Positions 4,978 through 7,841 of a stretch of 7,841 bases of DNA are shown here, piece after piece. Position 1 is the stretch's first letter, and each line of letters opens with the position of its first letter. Source of the DNA: an uncultured Ignavibacteriota bacterium (GTDB taxonomy: Bacteria; Bacteroidota; Ignavibacteria; Tepidaquicellales; Tepidaquicellaceae); the NCBI GenBank assembly GCA_937983305.1, contig CALKAJ010000228.1:1-7841 (forward strand). Reading direction: 5' to 3'. The notes below the pieces were generated by a model. That model was not told the origin of the DNA, searched no databases, and worked only from the letters and a program-made list of their open reading frames with translations. The position numbers and the translations under genes were made by a program.

Positions 4978-7575
4978 CATTATCTTTGTTGTTATATTCG
5001 CCTTTTTATTCGGTGCCAGCACATTGAAGTCACTGCCAGTTACATATCCGTCCATATTAAAATCCGTTCTGATATATCCGCTGCGTGCATCTCTTACACA
5101 GCAGTCATATATTGTATAATCCGTGTTATCTATTCCGCCGCTGAAGTCTCCGTCTGCCGCATACATTCCGTATAATCCGCTCTTTAATAACTGCGCACAT
5201 GTCCCGTAATATTTATCCGTCCCCGTTGTGAAATCATATAATTCGCTCTGAGTTTGTAAATACACCTTGCTCTTAGACATTATCGCTATGTGATTTCTGT
5301 GATGTACCACTACATAATAACTGCCCGCACTTACGCCTACCTTTAACGGTACATACTCGCTTCCGCTTATGCTCAATACTTTTCCGTCTTTCCTCAGTAA
5401 TCCCGCTACTGTGTCAACCTTTGTCGTTGTGGTCGAACGTACTTCTATTATTACCCAGTCAACTATGTCTCTGTGTGTTTCAAAAAAGTCTGCTGGTAAT
5501 ATTTCGTCTGCCGACCTTCTATAAACAAATGGTGTTCCGCTTTTTCCGCCTACTGTATCCGGAGGAGTTAACGGTAATAATTCTTTATAATTCAATGACG
5601 TTACCATCGTATCGCTTCCTGAAGAATATGGTCCTGCTAACATTAATTTCAAATTTAATGTAACTACCGGCATCTTCTGATAGTTTTCCCATTCGTAATT
5701 TGTTGCTAAATTCGTATATGTCCTCGATGATGGCGAAAATCCCATTCCTGTCTTTATCGGAACAACTGTACCGTTCCAGCCTGCATCAACCAATACCGAA
5801 TATGAACCGCTTGCATTTGAATATACACTTCCCGGCAATCCTTGTAATAATACTCCGGGCTCCGGTGTTCCGTATTGGTCATATACATATCCGCCTAAAT
5901 AATATCCGCCTGTGAAGGTCTCGGATTTATTCGATGTTACGTTCGAATATGTCTTACTTGCAGGACTCAAATTCAATGACCCTTTCTCAGGATAAAAGAA
6001 ACAATTGTATCCGTAAAATACATTCACCGAATAATATCCCGAATCGTTTGTATATGGCTCGCCTATTAATCCTTTCATCTTTACCTGGCTTACTCCTGCT
6101 CCGCTTATCGGTCCAACTATTCTTCCGGATGCAGTATATACATTCTTTGCACCTGTTATCGAATAATTTACAGGTGCTCCTAAATTGCTGATTGCTATCA
6201 AACTCTGACTAAATGTGTATCCTGTCTTCACTATTGAAACATTTCCTGTCCATCCCGATGCAATTCCTGTCTCAAAATAACCTTTGTAATCTGTCTGTAC
6301 TATTTCGCTTCCAATCGTGATGTTTACTCCCGCTATTCCTGTTCCGTTCTGTGTTGATGTTACCGTTCCCGATACTTTATATACATCCGAACCCGTTACC
6401 TTAATCTTGCTCGCATCATATCTTCCCGTTGTATTATTTGTTGTATTATTATCTCCGCTTATTATTGCTCCAATCCAGTATGTTCCTTCAGGCTTACTTA
6501 TCACAGGTAATCCGCTCTGTATTTTTACTATTTCTGAATTCTTAGAGTTTAAATTCACTGTCTTTGTATAAGTACCTATTAAATCATCACTTTGCGTTAT
6601 AATTGAGTCACTCGAAATATAGACATTTATGGTCACTTCCTGATTCGCTCTATTCTCTTTCGAATAATTCAACACCGCTAAACTTATTGAATCCAAAGCA
6701 CTTCCGCTCTTCACTTTCTTTGGATATGCTTCCGCTCCAAGCGGTATCATATCAAATTCATTCGGTGTATTTAAATTTAATACCGTATTTATCGCATCAT
6801 ACTTAGTTGCTGTAATTCTGTTAAACTTTATCCCGCTTGATACTAACACCCCGCTTACCACATAATTGCCGCCATTCGGTAATATCGCAGGGCTTCCACT
6901 CATTCCGGCATAACCGCTTCTGAAACTATACAAAAAGTCTGTAAATACGGTATCAAATATATTTTTCCAGTTAAACATTGCCATTCCATTATAAGGAGAA
7001 GCAGATGGATAACTCGGGTTAAAGAAATAACCCGATTTATAATACGAATTAGTGTTATTATATCCGTATCCATCCCAGCCAACCAAAGCTCCGATAGGTC
7101 TATCGAGTTTAATTATCCCTAAATCAGTTGAAGAAGTACTAGAGTAATTGCTTAATAAATAGACTAATACCGGGTATGCGGCTCCATAAGGTTCTGTTCC
7201 GTTATCATATCCGGCTGTTACTTTAGTTGTTCCCATACCCGAATTGAAAGAAATTACGTGCCCTGCAGTAAGTATATGGTAAGGGTCTATCAGTACCCCT
7301 GTTACATTTCCAATCTTAACAACAGGTCTGTAAGGTAATGCATTCGGATTGTTAATAATATCAAGAGGTTTAAATACTCTGCTTGTATCCGTAGAATAGA
7401 TATTTTGCAGAATACCGCTGTTTCCTGATGTATTTGCTGAATTTCCCGAGCTTGTGTATGATATTGCAATTGAAGTAGTAGCGTTGAGAGGGATATTGTA
7501 CTGGTTCCAGCTCTGTGCCGGAAGGTTCTGACAAACCAAAAAAACAACCAATATTGTGATAATCCCTTGTTTCAT
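4975..7575 (-). CDS. Secreted V8/trypsin-like serine protease with dockerin-like tail
   Basis: This 866-residue exported protein has a signal peptide (~1-21, ending LPAQ). A serine protease domain (~80-275) has a complete triad: His106 in ILTAGH, Asp151 in TDLGIIKL, and Ser226 in GMSGSP. This resembles the S1B (V8, glutamyl endopeptidase) family. Residues ~285-385 are a CARDB-like module. Three related carboxypeptidase-regulatory-like modules follow (~398-476, 479-557, 559-633), each with a Gly-x-Val-type start, a GYF/GYY/GSY strand and a TY/SNL-type end. Residues ~636-806 are a conserved-looking beta-rich region (VDWVIIEVR, YYVVVHHRNHIAIMS). The C-terminus has two 12-residue calcium loops: D808-D819 (DGDFSGGIDNTD) and D838-D849 (DFNMDGYVTGSD), as in dockerins. 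There is no T9SS sorting domain. It is first in the operon, behind a sigma-54 promoter, and has an A-rich leader with no Shine-Dalgarno sequence. The protease call is firm; substrate is unknown. Confidence 0.9.
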   Translation of the reverse strand: MKQGIITILVVFLVCQNLPAQSWNQYNIPLNATTSIAISYTSSGNSANTSGNSGILQNIYSTDTSRVFKPLDIINNPNALPYRPVVKIGNVTGVLIDPYHILTAGHVISFNSGMGTTKVTAGYDNGTEPYGAAYPVLVYLLSNYSSTSSTDLGIIKLDRPIGALVGWDGYGYNNTNSYYKSGYFFNPSYPSASPYNGMAMFNWKNIFDTVFTDFLYSFRSGYAGMSGSPAILPNGGNYVVSGVLVSSGIKFNRITATKYDAINTVLNLNTPNEFDMIPLGAEAYPKKVKSGSALDSISLAVLNYSKENRANQEVTINVYISSDSIITQSDDLIGTYTKTVNLNSKNSEIVKIQSGLPVISKPEGTYWIGAIISGDNNTTNNTTGRYDASKIKVTGSDVYKVSGTVTSTQNGTGIAGVNITIGSEIVQTDYKGYFETGIASGWTGNVSIVKTGYTFSQSLIAISNLGAPVNYSITGAKNVYTASGRIVGPISGAGVSQVKMKGLIGEPYTNDSGYYSVNVFYGYNCFFYPEKGSLNLSPASKTYSNVTSNKSETFTGGYYLGGYVYDQYGTPEPGVLLQGLPGSVYSNASGSYSVLVDAGWNGTVVPIKTGMGFSPSSRTYTNLATNYEWENYQKMPVVTLNLKLMLAGPYSSGSDTMVTSLNYKELLPLTPPDTVGGKSGTPFVYRRSADEILPADFFETHRDIVDWVIIEVRSTTTTKVDTVAGLLRKDGKVLSISGSEYVPLKVGVSAGSYYVVVHHRNHIAIMSKSKVYLQTQSELYDFTTGTDKYYGTCAQLLKSGLYGMYAADGDFSGGIDNTDYTIYDCCVRDARSGYIRTDFNMDGYVTGSDFNVLAPNKKANITTKIM

Positions 7576-7606
7576 TTTTTTTAATTTTTTAATCTACTAA
7601 CTCAAT

Positions 7607-7622
7607 TGCAATTTTTGTGCCA
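7607..7622 (-). promoter_or_regulatory. Sigma-54 (RpoN) -24/-12 promoter
   Basis: Read on the minus strand: TGGCAC (7622-7617), five bases, TTGCA (7611-7607). This fits the sigma-54 consensus TGGCAC-N5-TTGCW exactly, with the GG and GC pairs at the standard spacing. Transcription would start near 7596, about 20 bases before the protease ATG at 7575, leaving a short A-rich leader. Sigma-54 promoters need an AAA+ activator; none is encoded in this window. Confidence 0.75.
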
Positions 7623-7712
7623 AAAATTGGAATACGTTTACACCAGTATTAAAGTGTTTAAATGTTTAGATTAGTTTTAAAATGAGAAAGGGAGTTTCAT
7701 TTTGATAAAATA

Positions 7713-7751
7713 AAATTCCGGTTTGCTTTTTGGAGTGACCGGGAATTTTTT
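7713..7751 (+). terminator. Rho-independent terminator hairpin, possibly bidirectional
   Basis: AAATTCCGGT (7713-7722) pairs with ACCGGGAATTT (7738-7748), a 10-bp stem with one bulged G. On the plus strand a six-T run overlaps and follows the stem (7746-7751). On the minus strand it is followed by TTTATTTTATC, so it could act both ways. It would shield the sigma-54 promoter from transcription coming from the right, or end a plus-strand gene outside the window. Confidence 0.65.
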
Positions 7752-7841
7752 ATATCTTTCTTGTGCTATTTTTTTCAAATCTATTTTAATAAGGTTCTTT
7801 TTTTTTAGGTTGTTCTTATTTTGCCGTTTGATTCGGCCGTT

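Larger units (their letters stand above)
7576..7841. other. Upstream region of the protease operon
   Basis: No gene is visible. The region holds a sigma-54 promoter (7607-7622) close to the protease start, an AT-rich stretch (7623-7712) where an activator could bind, a terminator hairpin (7713-7751), and AT-rich sequence to the contig end in which I see nothing. No open frame of note reaches the right edge, so the neighbouring gene on that side is unknown. Confidence 0.7.

Overview
The window is most likely from an AT-rich member of the Ignavibacteria/Bacteroidota (FCB) lineage, probably a metagenome-assembled contig. The main clue is the C-terminal sorting signal of the protein at 3825-4964: the LSQNYPNPFNP motif, then IYDMLGKEV, then LSSGTYFYRL, ending in KKMSVVK. 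That pattern is typical of type IX secretion (T9SS) cargo, especially in Ignavibacteria. SusC-style N-terminal architecture, carboxypeptidase-regulatory-like modules and A-rich leaders without Shine-Dalgarno sequences fit the same lineage. The contig's left edge is not genomic: bases 15-48 are an exact Illumina TruSeq Read 2 adapter, probably preceded by an index and the end of P7.

All real genes lie on the minus strand, so they are transcribed from right to left. From the right: a terminator-like hairpin (7713-7751), then a near-consensus sigma-54 promoter (7607-7622). This drives a probable two-gene operon: a secreted V8/trypsin-like serine protease with three beta-sandwich modules and a dockerin-like pair of calcium loops (4975-7575), and 10 bp further on a T9SS-sorted protein with a cohesin-like N-terminal domain (3825-4964). 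Next comes about 0.9 kb of non-coding repeats (2905-3824). It holds three tandem hairpins, a 15-unit array of nonamers, and several copies of a composite repeat. After it is a hybrid sensor histidine kinase with a six-helix membrane input domain, cut in two by one in-frame TGA (1057-2904). Another 0.6 kb repeat-rich gap (458-1056) follows, and last the N-terminus of a TonB-dependent receptor, cut off by the adapter (49-457).

The most interesting biological idea is that the two operon genes form a surface-display pair. The protease has a signal peptide and a dockerin-like tail but no recognisable T9SS sorting domain. Its partner has a cohesin-like domain plus a T9SS domain. A cohesin-dockerin contact would tether the protease to the cell surface, with expression set by sigma-54. 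This is inference from domain content and gene order. The intergenic repeats are the second notable feature: same orientation throughout, and starting at the stop codons of both upstream genes.
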